Assembly: GCF_900105615.1 (NCBI RefSeq)
Contig: NZ_LT630003.1
Location: 1,550,001-1,614,000 of the forward strand
Length of the DNA stretch: 64,000 bases
Source: Lacrimispora sphenoides JCM 1415
GTDB taxonomy: Bacteria; Bacillota; Clostridia; Lachnospirales; Lachnospiraceae
Direction of reading: 5' to 3'
Below the pieces are notes generated by a model. It did not search any database, had not been told where the DNA came from, and saw only the letters and a list, made by a program, of their open reading frames with translations. Shown here piece after piece: positions 26,350-33,626 of this stretch (its first letter is position 1; each line of letters starts with the position of its first letter). Position numbers and translations under genes: made by a program.

Positions 26350-27104
26350 CAGGAGTACTTCAGTGCAGTCATGTCTCCAAGGAATTTGACAGCTTTGACG
26401 GTACCGGCAAGAACCTGGTATTAAAGGACATTGATTTTTCTGTTAAGGAAAATGAATTTTTGGTGTTGTTTGGACCGGGACAGTGCGGGAAAACCACTTT
26501 GCTTAACATTTTGGCAGGTTTAGAGCCGGCCACCTCCGGGGAAGTGATGGATCATGGGAAAAAGGTGACTGCTCCTGCTCCGAAACGAGGAGTTGTTTAT
26601 CAGAAGACAGCATTATTTCCATGGCTTACAGTCATGGGAAATGTGGAATTTGGGCCGAAGGTCCGTGGATTTAAGAAAGAGGAGATAAAAAAGATTGCAG
26701 ATCATTATATTGAACTGGTAGGTTTAAAAGGGTTTGAAAAAAGTTATCCCTCCCAGTTATCAGGCGGAATGAGACAAAGAGTCGGAATTGCCAGAGCATT
26801 CAGCAATAATCCTGATATTATGCTGATGGATGAACCTTTCGGCCATTTAGATGCTCAAACAAGATATATGATGGAGGAAGAACTTCAGAGAATCTGGCAG
26901 AAAGAAAAGAGAACGGTAATCTTCGTTACCAATAACATTGAGGAAGCGTTATTTCTGGCAGACCGGATCATACTGATGACCAACTGTCCTTCTGCCATTA
27001 AGAAAGAATATAAGATCGATCTGCCACATCCCAGAAGCTATGTTGACTATGAATTCCTACGTTTACGGCAGGAGATAACTGAAAATATGGACAAATCGCT
27101 GTAA
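26325..27104 (+). CDS. ABC transporter ATPase 1 (SsuB/TauB type, H-loop Asn)
   Basis: 259-aa nucleotide-binding subunit. Walker A is GPGQCGKTT (50-58), the Q-loop VYQKTALFPWL, the signature is the canonical LSGGM (145-149), Walker B IMLMDEP, D-loop HLDAQ. The switch position that is His in VTHD is Asn203 here (VTNNIEEAL). Walker A also has Gln where Ser or Asn is common. The ATG at 26325 is 8 bases after GGGAGG; ATG 26319 is too close. It very likely dimerises with the next gene product (see findings). Confidence 0.92.
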   Translation: MEPTAGTLTGVLQCSHVSKEFDSFDGTGKNLVLKDIDFSVKENEFLVLFGPGQCGKTTLLNILAGLEPATSGEVMDHGKKVTAPAPKRGVVYQKTALFPWLTVMGNVEFGPKVRGFKKEEIKKIADHYIELVGLKGFEKSYPSQLSGGMRQRVGIARAFSNNPDIMLMDEPFGHLDAQTRYMMEEELQRIWQKEKRTVIFVTNNIEEALFLADRIILMTNCPSAIKKEYKIDLPHPRSYVDYEFLRLRQEITENMDKSL

Positions 27105-27115
27105 AGGAGGAGTTT

Positions 27116-27865
27116 ATGGAAGATAAAAGAGAAACAAAAGTAAAGGTAATGAATCTGACAAAACAGTTCGACCAGCTTCTTGTTCTGGATGACATATCCT
27201 TTGATGTGAAAAAAGGAGAATTCCTTTGTATTGTAGGGCCTACAGGCTGTGGCAAGACAACATTTTTAAACAGCCTTACCAAGCTTTATCAGCCCACAAA
27301 AGGGGAGATATTAATTAACAATGAGCCTGTGGATTTAAAAAAGCACAGCATTGCATATATTTTTCAGGAATATTCAACGATGCCATGGCTGACGGTAGAA
27401 GAAAATATCCGTTTTGGTCTGGATATTAAACATACTTCAAAAGAGTTGGCGGATCAGAAGGTGGAGGAGTATTTAGAGGTGGTAGGACTGACGAAATACC
27501 GTAAATACTATCCTGATCAGCTTTCGGCAAGTATGCTCCAGCGGGTAGTCATCGCCAGAGCATTTGCTACAGAGCCGGAGTTATTGCTAATGGATGAACC
27601 CTACGGGCAGCTGGATATTGAACTGCGGTTTAAGCTGGAGGATGAGCTGTTAAGCCTGTGGAAACGAAATGGGACAACTGTTATTTTCATTACCCACAAT
27701 ATCGAAGAGGCAGTCTATTTAGGGGAAAGGATTCTTGTTCTTACCAATAAGCCTACAACGATAAAAACAGAGATCAAAAATGATCTGCCAAGGCCGAGGG
27801 ATATTGCTTCTAAGGACTTCGTAGAATTACGAAATAAAGTGACTGATTTAATTAAATGGTGGTAG
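27116..27865 (+). CDS. ABC transporter ATPase 2 (SsuB/TauB type, degenerate signature)
   Basis: 249-aa nucleotide-binding subunit, 11 bases after ATPase 1 with AAAGGAGG in the gap. Walker A GPTGCGKTT (41-49), Q-loop YIFQEYSTMPWL, Walker B LLLMDEP and switch His194 (ITHNIEEAV) are intact, but the ABC signature reads LSASM (136-140) instead of LSGGM/LSGGQ. In a heterodimer with ATPase 1 both deviations fall into the same composite ATP site, leaving one canonical and one degenerate site. A terminator follows. Confidence 0.92.
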   Translation: MEDKRETKVKVMNLTKQFDQLLVLDDISFDVKKGEFLCIVGPTGCGKTTFLNSLTKLYQPTKGEILINNEPVDLKKHSIAYIFQEYSTMPWLTVEENIRFGLDIKHTSKELADQKVEEYLEVVGLTKYRKYYPDQLSASMLQRVVIARAFATEPELLLMDEPYGQLDIELRFKLEDELLSLWKRNGTTVIFITHNIEEAVYLGERILVLTNKPTTIKTEIKNDLPRPRDIASKDFVELRNKVTDLIKWW

Positions 27866-27887
27866 GTTTTGTTTAACGATCACACAT

Positions 27888-27943
27888 AAAAAGCAGCAGT
27901 TCCATTAGCATTCCATATAGGAATGACAGGGGCTGCTGTTTTT
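27888..27943 (+). terminator. Terminator after the five-gene importer
   Basis: AAAAGCAGCAGTTCC pairs with GGGGCTGCTGTTTTT using a few G-T wobbles; the enclosed part contains a second small hairpin CATTCC/GGAATG. The T run ends the unit. It stands between convergent genes (importer and agrA-like). Confidence 0.82.
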
Positions 27944-27972
27944 AACTGTGCTGCAATTGTCCAGTGTATCTA

Positions 27973-28719
27973 TTAAACATGAATGTTATTTAAAGCTTTT
28001 TGCACTTTTCCCATCATGCGAATCGATACGGAATAGGTTTCTTTATTATTCATATGTAGCAAAGCATTTTCCCTGGAATACTTTAATACATGTTTCATAT
28101 TTATGATGGTGGAACGGTTGCATTGGCAGAAATCAGAATTCAAGGATGCTTGGATTTCTTTTAATGAGCCTGAGATCTGACGTGTTCCGGTTTTGGTATG
28201 AACGATGATTTTGTGGGAATCGTCGCTGGTCGTAATTGCTACAATGTCATTTTGATCCAGAACCAGTGAATCTTTATCCAGCTTTATGGATAAAAGACGA
28301 TTGGAGGAGTCCAACTGAGTCTTATAATTAGTCTCTGCATTTTGTATACAGGAGCAGATCTGATCTGGTAAGGTTTCTGTTTCGTCTTTTGTGATGAAGT
28401 CCATTGCTTCCACCTTATAGCGGAAGGTAAGAATAGCCATTTCACTGTGAGTAGTTACAAAGACAATATATCCCCTTGGATCATATTTGCGTATTTCCTG
28501 AGCCAGTTCAATTCCATTTTTATTTGACTGCAAATCAATGTCCAGAAAATAAAGTCCGATAGTGTTGGAACGCCTTCGCATGGAAAGCAGTTCTTCCGGG
28601 TTTGAGGTTGCACAATAAAGCTTGGATTCTGTTGGGTTCATTATTAGATATTTTTCTATGATGCTTATCCAGCGATTTAATTGCATATTATCATCTTCGC
28701 AAAGATATATGTAGATCAT
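27973..28719 (-). CDS. Response regulator with LytTR DNA-binding domain (AgrA-like)
   Basis: 248-aa regulator: receiver domain with CEDDN and the phospho-acceptor segment YFLDIDLQ (Asp60), followed by a LytTR domain from about residue 145 (VAITTSDDSHKIIVHTKTG... STIINMKHVLKYSRENALLH). LytTR regulators of agr systems bind direct-repeat sites upstream of their own targets. It lies 14 bases downstream of the kinase gene in a leftward pair divergent from agrBD, so it is the probable autoinducer response regulator. Confidence 0.9.
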   Translation of the reverse strand: MIYIYLCEDDNMQLNRWISIIEKYLIMNPTESKLYCATSNPEELLSMRRRSNTIGLYFLDIDLQSNKNGIELAQEIRKYDPRGYIVFVTTHSEMAILTFRYKVEAMDFITKDETETLPDQICSCIQNAETNYKTQLDSSNRLLSIKLDKDSLVLDQNDIVAITTSDDSHKIIVHTKTGTRQISGSLKEIQASLNSDFCQCNRSTIINMKHVLKYSRENALLHMNNKETYSVSIRMMGKVQKALNNIHV

Positions 28720-28733
28720 TTTTGTGCTCCTTA

Positions 28734-30044
28734 TTAATTGTTACGCATTAGGATTAGTTCTTGTGTAAAATTAGGTTCTTCATATGTAGTGTTCCAAATG
28801 GTATTTTCATAATTTTTTAAAATCATATCTACGTTAAAAAGGCCGATTCCTCTATTCTCACCTTTTGTTGAAATTTCATGGCTGCGAAGCTCTGATATAG
28901 CAAAAGTTGGAGGAAGCGCGGTGTTTTGGATGATGAGATGGAGATCCTTCTCTTTATAAAACATGCAGAAACGCACTCCTTTTTCTTTTGTTTCTATAGC
29001 AGCTTCCATGGCATTATCTAAAAATATACCTAAGATTCGAGATAAGTCTAAACAATCCATGTTTAAATCATCAATAGGTTCTGTCAGTTCTATTTCAGTT
29101 TTGATACCTACCTCCATCATATAGACGAATTTGGAAGAGAGCAGACTTTTTAGTGCAGTGTTTTTAATATTAGAGAGAGCTCCTAGTTTGGTATCCGATT
29201 CTGTAAATGCACGACTGATTGGGAGTATTCTATCTTCGTAATAATCCTTTAGTCCATTCATGTCATTTTCTTTTATAAATCCTGACATGGTAATAAGTAT
29301 ATTCATGTAATCGTGTTTGAATTTACGCATAACTCCATAAGAGTTTTCCAGGCGATCTGTATAAGTGCGGAGATTTTCGAACTGTGCCATGCGGTGCTTA
29401 TAGGCTTGTTCACTCATGGTGATCTTATAGACTGAATACATGAGCAGGACTGTGATCGCGAATAACAGTAGAAAAATAATTCCGTTGGCTGCAATGACTC
29501 CGTAATTATAGCCAAGGCGTTCTCCATAGGAGAAGTTAAAAATATAAAAGAACACCAACAGAAAAAGATCAAGAAAGATGGCTTTCAGCAAATGCTGGTT
29601 AGTTAAATATTTCGCTATATTTAGTTTGCTATGTAAATACCAGCCCAGCATTTTTGTTGTTGAACCGCAAAATAAGCAATAAATGCAGGAAAAAGCAATT
29701 GTTAATCCACTATGAGCTAGAAGTTCCAGCATATCCATTTTTAATAATGTACCGGCAAGCCACATGAATATATAATTAAAGGTTACAGAATATAGGTAAC
29801 CAAACAAGTTACAGGATAAACTAAAAAAGTTAAATTTTGAAAAATAAAAGGTGATAAGTAATATTCCTCCATAAGTTACTAGAGTACTTATCTGACCAAA
29901 AGATTTATTAAAAAAGTAAACTGTAGCAAATGTGTATAAAAATATAATACTTTTCTTTGCTGGAGAGAATTTATTAGGTAGAAGGTGAACGCAAGAAAAA
30001 TAACTGCATAAACTTCCTGTTAGTGAATATATAAAGTAAGTCAT
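28734..30044 (-). CDS. Sensor histidine kinase, GHKL type (AgrC-like)
   Basis: 436-aa kinase with about six N-terminal membrane segments (residues 1-210), as in AgrC peptide receptors. The cytoplasmic part has the DHp segment KFKHDYMNILITMSGF (His in FKHDYMN) and a GHKL ATPase domain with LGIFLDNAMEAA and GENRGIGLFNV. GAGGTG lies 7 bases before the ATG. It is divergent from agrB and is the expected receptor for the peptide made from the adjacent agrD. Confidence 0.9.
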   Translation of the reverse strand: MTYFIYSLTGSLCSYFSCVHLLPNKFSPAKKSIIFLYTFATVYFFNKSFGQISTLVTYGGILLITFYFSKFNFFSLSCNLFGYLYSVTFNYIFMWLAGTLLKMDMLELLAHSGLTIAFSCIYCLFCGSTTKMLGWYLHSKLNIAKYLTNQHLLKAIFLDLFLLVFFYIFNFSYGERLGYNYGVIAANGIIFLLLFAITVLLMYSVYKITMSEQAYKHRMAQFENLRTYTDRLENSYGVMRKFKHDYMNILITMSGFIKENDMNGLKDYYEDRILPISRAFTESDTKLGALSNIKNTALKSLLSSKFVYMMEVGIKTEIELTEPIDDLNMDCLDLSRILGIFLDNAMEAAIETKEKGVRFCMFYKEKDLHLIIQNTALPPTFAISELRSHEISTKGENRGIGLFNVDMILKNYENTIWNTTYEEPNFTQELILMRNN

Positions 30045-30074
30045 ATTGTGCCACCTCTTTTTGTAGGTACTAAT

Positions 30075-30103
30075 ATTCTACAATTCATATCGAAAAATGT
30101 AAA
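30075..30103 (-). promoter_or_regulatory. Promoter of the agrC/agrA-like operon
   Basis: Read on the minus strand: TTTACA (30103-30098), 17-base spacer, TAGAAT (30080-30075). It ends about 31 bases before the kinase start codon. Confidence 0.7.
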
Positions 30104-30167
30104 GTGATATTGTGTCAAAATACTGGGGAATTTACGCTTAGGAAGAAAAATACAACGAAAATTACAA

Positions 30168-30189
30168 AAATATTTACATGTAAATATTT
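30168..30189. promoter_or_regulatory. 22-bp perfect palindrome upstream of agrB
   Basis: The left half AAATATTTACA is followed directly by its reverse complement TGTAAATATTT. It contains a TTTACA that could act as -35 for TAAAAT at 30194-30199 (15-base spacer, too short for a strong promoter). The position, 33 bases before the agrB start, fits an operator for the agr regulator or another dimeric protein. Confidence 0.6.
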
Positions 30190-30221
30190 GTGCTAAAATG
30201 ACAATGTCTGGTGGTGATAAG

Positions 30222-30785
30222 ATGATTATAACAAGGTTTTCGGTCGTTCTCTGTAGCTTACTGAATAAAATCAATCCGAGATCTGAAGAAGATAATATTG
30301 CAATCCAATATGGTTTTGAACTGATTTTAGATAATATAATCAAGTTACTTTTTCTTCAAATATTAGGGATATTTTTAGGAAAAGGTTTTGAAACCTTTAT
30401 TATATTATTTTCCTTCTGTGCCTTACGTCTGCAAGCAGGCGGAATACATGCTAAAACAAATGTTGGCTGCAGCTTAGGTATGTTGCTGGTCTGGGGATTG
30501 TCACTGGTCGGGAGCACAATTATAAAGCTTGAGATACCTTATATAATTTTAATTTATATTATAAGTATGATAGTTATGTTTTGCTTTGCACCAAAAGGTA
30601 AAAACATAAATCATTTTACTACTTCGTCAAAATTAAAGAAGAAGTTAATGTCTATGTTAATATTATCATTATTTACAATAATTGCAATTCTAAATAGTAA
30701 TTTACGAGAGTTATTTGTTTATCCGGTTACTTTGGAAGTATTAACATTACTTCCTGTAAATAATACAGATGTGAAAGGAGAATAA
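30222..30785 (+). CDS. agrB: AgrB-like peptide-processing membrane protease
   Basis: 188-aa membrane protein that cleaves the C-terminus of AgrD and cyclises the autoinducer. The catalytic pair is visible in RLQAGGIHAKTNVGCS: His76 and Cys83, the same 7-residue spacing and nearly the same positions as His77/Cys84 of Staphylococcus aureus AgrB. Several membrane segments follow. ATG 30222 has GGTGGTGAT upstream; the frame reaches 30198 without a better site. agrD follows 4 bases after the stop. Confidence 0.93.
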   Translation: MIITRFSVVLCSLLNKINPRSEEDNIAIQYGFELILDNIIKLLFLQILGIFLGKGFETFIILFSFCALRLQAGGIHAKTNVGCSLGMLLVWGLSLVGSTIIKLEIPYIILIYIISMIVMFCFAPKGKNINHFTTSSKLKKKLMSMLILSLFTIIAILNSNLRELFVYPVTLEVLTLLPVNNTDVKGE

Positions 30786-30789
30786 AGGT

Positions 30790-30945
30790 ATGAAAGAAAA
30801 AATTGTAGAGGGATTACAGAAGGCAATGGTGAAGGTTTCTCTTGATTCAATCGGAAGAAGCATTCCGGCTACGATGTATGAAAGAGAGATTCCGAAAGAG
30901 GTTTTAAAGAAGTATGAAAATGACTGCAAGGAAGTAAAAGGCTAA
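30790..30945 (+). CDS. agrD: AgrD-like autoinducer prepeptide with Ser in place of ring Cys
   Basis: 51-aa peptide directly behind agrB with AAAGGAGAATAAAGG as ribosome binding site. It has the AgrD layout: an amphipathic N-terminal helix (MKEKIVEGLQKAMVKVSLDS), a short core (IGRSIPATM) and a charged C-terminal recognition tail (YEREIPKEVLKKYEND). The core lacks Cys; the only Cys (residue 46) is in the tail that AgrB should remove. Ser24 is the best ring residue, which would give a lactone rather than a thiolactone. Exact processing sites are not deducible. Confidence 0.85.
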   Translation: MKEKIVEGLQKAMVKVSLDSIGRSIPATMYEREIPKEVLKKYENDCKEVKG

Positions 30946-31129
30946 TGTTATTTTCTGCAATAAAGGCAAGTGCTTCTCGTGCAATGTGCAGGAGATATGA
31001 AAGTCCGGTATGAGTAATATAATGATTATATGTCATTATAGAAAGAAAAAGCGCCTCTATACCAGCGAAAATAATACATATATTAATTTATTGTAAAGTT
31101 TTCATATCCAACTAGTTGGAATGTGTATA

Positions 31130-31292
31130 GTATTAATACTGTAGTAACAAGGGGGAAACTTCTGACTGAATTGGTTAAGAACCTAATAATGGAAAATATA
31201 AGGAATTTGTCTTCATTCAGAAGTTTTATGGATACTCAGTAGAATAAGGTTAAATAATCGCTGCCCTTTGAAATTAATTCAAAGGGCAGTTA
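31130..31292 (+). ncRNA. Candidate small RNA next to agrBD
   Basis: AACTTCTGACTGAA (31157-31170) pairs with TTCATTCAGAAGTT (31212-31225), 13 of 14 positions, around a 41-base loop that holds a smaller hairpin TTGGTT/AACCTAA. A 12-bp perfect terminator stem closes the segment. With a start near 31138 the transcript would be about 155 nt. Position downstream of agrBD recalls RNAIII of staphylococci, but there is no sequence similarity that I can see, and transcription is unproven. Confidence 0.4.
31261..31289 (+). terminator. Strong hairpin terminator, 12-bp perfect stem
   Basis: CTGCCCTTTGAA / TTCAAAGGGCAG with a 5-base loop ATTAA, followed by TTAGTC. The T run is short, so it may also act as an RNA 3' end stabiliser. 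Confidence 0.7.
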
Positions 31293-31397
31293 GTCAATGT
31301 AATAAAATTGGCTGGTGCTGCTTAGGCTGATTTATTTTTATGAAGCCTGCCGGACTTTTCCCGTACAACTGGATGACTAAGATAGGAGTAAAATCGA

Positions 31398-31583
31398 ATG
31401 AGAGAAAACTTATTTCGGAAAATTCTAAAACTGGAAAAGAATTTAGCAGATGCTTCTGTGCAAAAGAATATCAAGTCAAAGCATAGAAAGAGAAAGATCA
31501 TTCCAGATGAATATTATATAGATGTAATAACAACCGTACCGGAAAGAAGAGTAATGGTAGAGATGGAGTGTATTGATATTTGA
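31398..31583 (+). CDS. Small hypothetical protein, 61 aa, basic N-terminal half
   Basis: I do not recognise this protein. It has a good ribosome binding site (TAGGAGT, 7 bases before ATG) and is followed by a hairpin terminator. The N-terminal half is Lys/Arg-rich (ENLFRKILKLEK, KSKHRKRK), the C-terminal half is acidic to neutral (PDEYYIDVITTVPER). There is no membrane segment or signal peptide. It stands alone between the agr locus and rqcH. It could be a small regulator or a chance frame; the ribosome binding site and terminator favour a gene. Confidence 0.55.
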   Translation: MRENLFRKILKLEKNLADASVQKNIKSKHRKRKIIPDEYYIDVITTVPERRVMVEMECIDI

Positions 31584-31612
31584 CAAGAGTAGGTAACTGG
31601 CGGAATGTAAAT

Positions 31613-31668
31613 AAAAGCAGGTAACGTGAGAGGATGTAATGTTCTTCCGCGATACCTGCTTATTTTTA
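31613..31668 (+). terminator. Terminator after the 61-aa gene
   Basis: AAGCAGGTA / TACCTGCTT with an internal partly paired region, followed by ATTTTTAA. Just upstream AGGTAACTGGCGGAATGTAA resembles AGGTAACGTGAGAGGATGTA at a 28-base period. Confidence 0.75.
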
Positions 31669-31741
31669 ATTCAATATTGTTATATATCTTTTCCTTCCCT
31701 TCGCCGGCTCAATACACGATTACGAGTATTTCAAGGTGGTT

Positions 31742-33484
31742 TTACTTACACTCTTCCAAAAGTATCTTTGGCTCAGCGACCATGGAATAATTGGTATGGT
31801 AGATAACAAAGCCAGGCGCCGCTCCGGCTACTTTTTTAATCTGCTTTTTCTGCACATAATCCACTTCCACCTTATCGTTTTCACGACCCTTGGAATAGTA
31901 GGCAGCTAAAGCTCCGGCTTCTTCAAATACCCGGTCGGGAAGCTCTTTTCCTTCGGATTTTACGATCACATGGGAGCCTGGGATTCCTTTTGCATGGAAC
32001 CACCAGTCATTGCCGCTCGCCACTTTAAAAGTCAGTTCCTCATTCTGGTAATTATTCTTCCCCACATAAATATGGAATCCGTCAGAAGAAAGGTAGTGGA
32101 AGGGCCTGCTTGTAATCTTGGGCTTTTTATCGCCGGAGCGACGGTGCTTAATGTAACCGTACTCCATCAATTCTTCTTTGATCTGTACAAGATCTTCCTC
32201 CATTAAGGCGATGTCCAAAGCAGTACTAACAGATTCCAGATGGTCGATTTCCTGTTTGGTTTCCGCAATCTGATCTGTTACAGCTTCAAAGGTTCGCTTT
32301 AACTTATTGTATTTATCGAAATATTTCTGAGCATTTTCCTTTGCAGATAACTGATCATCCATAGGAATGGAAATTTCCTCGTTGGTGTAATAATTAAGGC
32401 AGACCAGCTGCTTTTCACCTCCGGTTAATTCATATCCATAGGTATTGATAAGCTCTCCGTAAACCTTATACTTGTCCCGTTTGTCCGTATCCTTCAGCTG
32501 CTTGGCCTGAAGGTCGTATTTCTTATAATTTCGTTCCAGAGCGGTCTGAACGATTTTTCGTAAGTCTACGGATTTTTGCCGGATTCTGGTGATGGTATTC
32601 TTTGAGGCATAATAGTTTTCTAAAAGCGTGCTGATGGAATCAAAGCATTGGGAAACATAGCCTTCCCCCTGATAACATGTTAAGGGAAGGGAGGAGAATT
32701 CCACAGGTTCTTCCTTCTTATATATAATGTTTGGAGTGAAATGTCCATGTTTTACATCATCCATGATAAAGGAAAACATGTGATACAGGTGTATCAGTTC
32801 CAGTTCTGTCATTCCATTGGCAGAGCGGTCCCCGTCAATGGAGGCCAGATTGCAAAGCTCATGGCCCATAATAGGACTTAGACCGGTCAGTTTCATATAC
32901 AGCGCTTTTTGTATTGGTGCGGCTGTCTGGCCGATTACATCAATGAATTCTTCTTCAGTGATAGTCAGAGGATCTTTTTTCTCCATGGTCTGTGGGATGA
33001 AATAGGTTCTTCCCGGCAAAACCTCTCGTACGGAGCTGACCTGGGCGGAGATGTGCTTTATGCTGTCTAAAATCAAATCCTCTTCATTGCAAAAGATGAT
33101 ATTGCTGTGCTTTCCCATAATTTCAATGATCAGTTTTTTGGTTCTTTTATCACCTAATTCATCAAAGTGCTCCACTTCCATACATAAGATCCGTTCCAGT
33201 CCCGGCTGGCTCACCCGTATGATTCGCCCGTTTCCGATGTGTTTTCTTAAAAGCATACAAAAATTTGGGGCGGTCATGGGGCTTTGCTTGTTTGCCTCTG
33301 TAAAATAGATCAGAGGGAGACTGGCACTGGCCGAAATCAGGAGTCTCCATGTATTTTTCTGGTTTTTAATAGTAAACAGCAGTTCATCCTTTTCCGGCTG
33401 GGCAATTTTTGCAATCTTTCCGCCTTCCAGCCGGTCTTTCATCTCTGCTGCGAGATTTGCCATAACAATTCCGTCTAATGCCAT
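31742..33484 (-). CDS. rqcH: Rqc2 homolog RqcH (NFACT family, formerly fibronectin-binding protein)
   Basis: 580-aa ribosome quality control factor that binds obstructed 50S subunits and recruits tRNA-Ala to add alanine tails. NFACT-N domain from MALDGIVMANLAAEM, helix-hairpin-helix and coiled coil in the middle, and NFACT-R at the C-terminus (GNDWWFHAKGIPGSHVIVK). The residue pair usually Asp97-Arg98 is Glu97-Arg98 here (QPGLERIL). The frame reaches 33532 but the ATG at 33484 has GGAGG 8 bases upstream. Single leftward gene with its own promoter, divergent from yicC. Confidence 0.93.
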   Translation of the reverse strand: MALDGIVMANLAAEMKDRLEGGKIAKIAQPEKDELLFTIKNQKNTWRLLISASASLPLIYFTEANKQSPMTAPNFCMLLRKHIGNGRIIRVSQPGLERILCMEVEHFDELGDKRTKKLIIEIMGKHSNIIFCNEEDLILDSIKHISAQVSSVREVLPGRTYFIPQTMEKKDPLTITEEEFIDVIGQTAAPIQKALYMKLTGLSPIMGHELCNLASIDGDRSANGMTELELIHLYHMFSFIMDDVKHGHFTPNIIYKKEEPVEFSSLPLTCYQGEGYVSQCFDSISTLLENYYASKNTITRIRQKSVDLRKIVQTALERNYKKYDLQAKQLKDTDKRDKYKVYGELINTYGYELTGGEKQLVCLNYYTNEEISIPMDDQLSAKENAQKYFDKYNKLKRTFEAVTDQIAETKQEIDHLESVSTALDIALMEEDLVQIKEELMEYGYIKHRRSGDKKPKITSRPFHYLSSDGFHIYVGKNNYQNEELTFKVASGNDWWFHAKGIPGSHVIVKSEGKELPDRVFEEAGALAAYYSKGRENDKVEVDYVQKKQIKKVAGAAPGFVIYHTNYSMVAEPKILLEECK

Positions 33485-33522
33485 CGTCTGTTCCTCCGGT
33501 AAATGGTCTATATAATAAGGAT

Positions 33523-33551
33523 AGTATAGCACAGAATCAACTTTCTGTAAA
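33523..33551 (-). promoter_or_regulatory. Promoter of rqcH
   Basis: Minus strand: TTTACA (33551-33546), 17 bases, TATACT (33528-33523), about 39 bases before the start codon. Confidence 0.75.
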
Positions 33552-33563
33552 ATTTAAAACCAA

Positions 33564-33592
33564 TTGACTTGTATTTTATTATGAATTATAAT
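33564..33592 (+). promoter_or_regulatory. Promoter of the yicC-gmk-rpoZ operon
   Basis: TTGACT (33564-33569), 17 bases, TATAAT (33587-33592). The -10 lies about 35 bases before the yicC ATG. Confidence 0.8.
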
Positions 33593-33626
33593 GGATGATA
33601 TCTATGGCGAAAGAGAGGCATATGGA

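Larger units (their letters stand above)
30946..31397. other. Intergenic stretch after agrD with palindromes, structured RNA candidate and terminator
   Basis: No clear protein gene. In order: a perfect 14-bp palindrome TCCAACTAGTTGGA (31107-31120); TATAGT (31126-31131) as a possible -10; a 12-bp palindrome AGTATTAATACT (31129-31140); GGGGGAAACTT; an imperfect long hairpin (31157-31225); and a strong terminator (31261-31289). A 26-codon frame starting at CTG 31162 (TELVKNLIMENIRNLSSF...) lies inside the hairpin; a 17-codon ATG frame starts at 31189 without a ribosome binding site. Confidence 0.5.
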
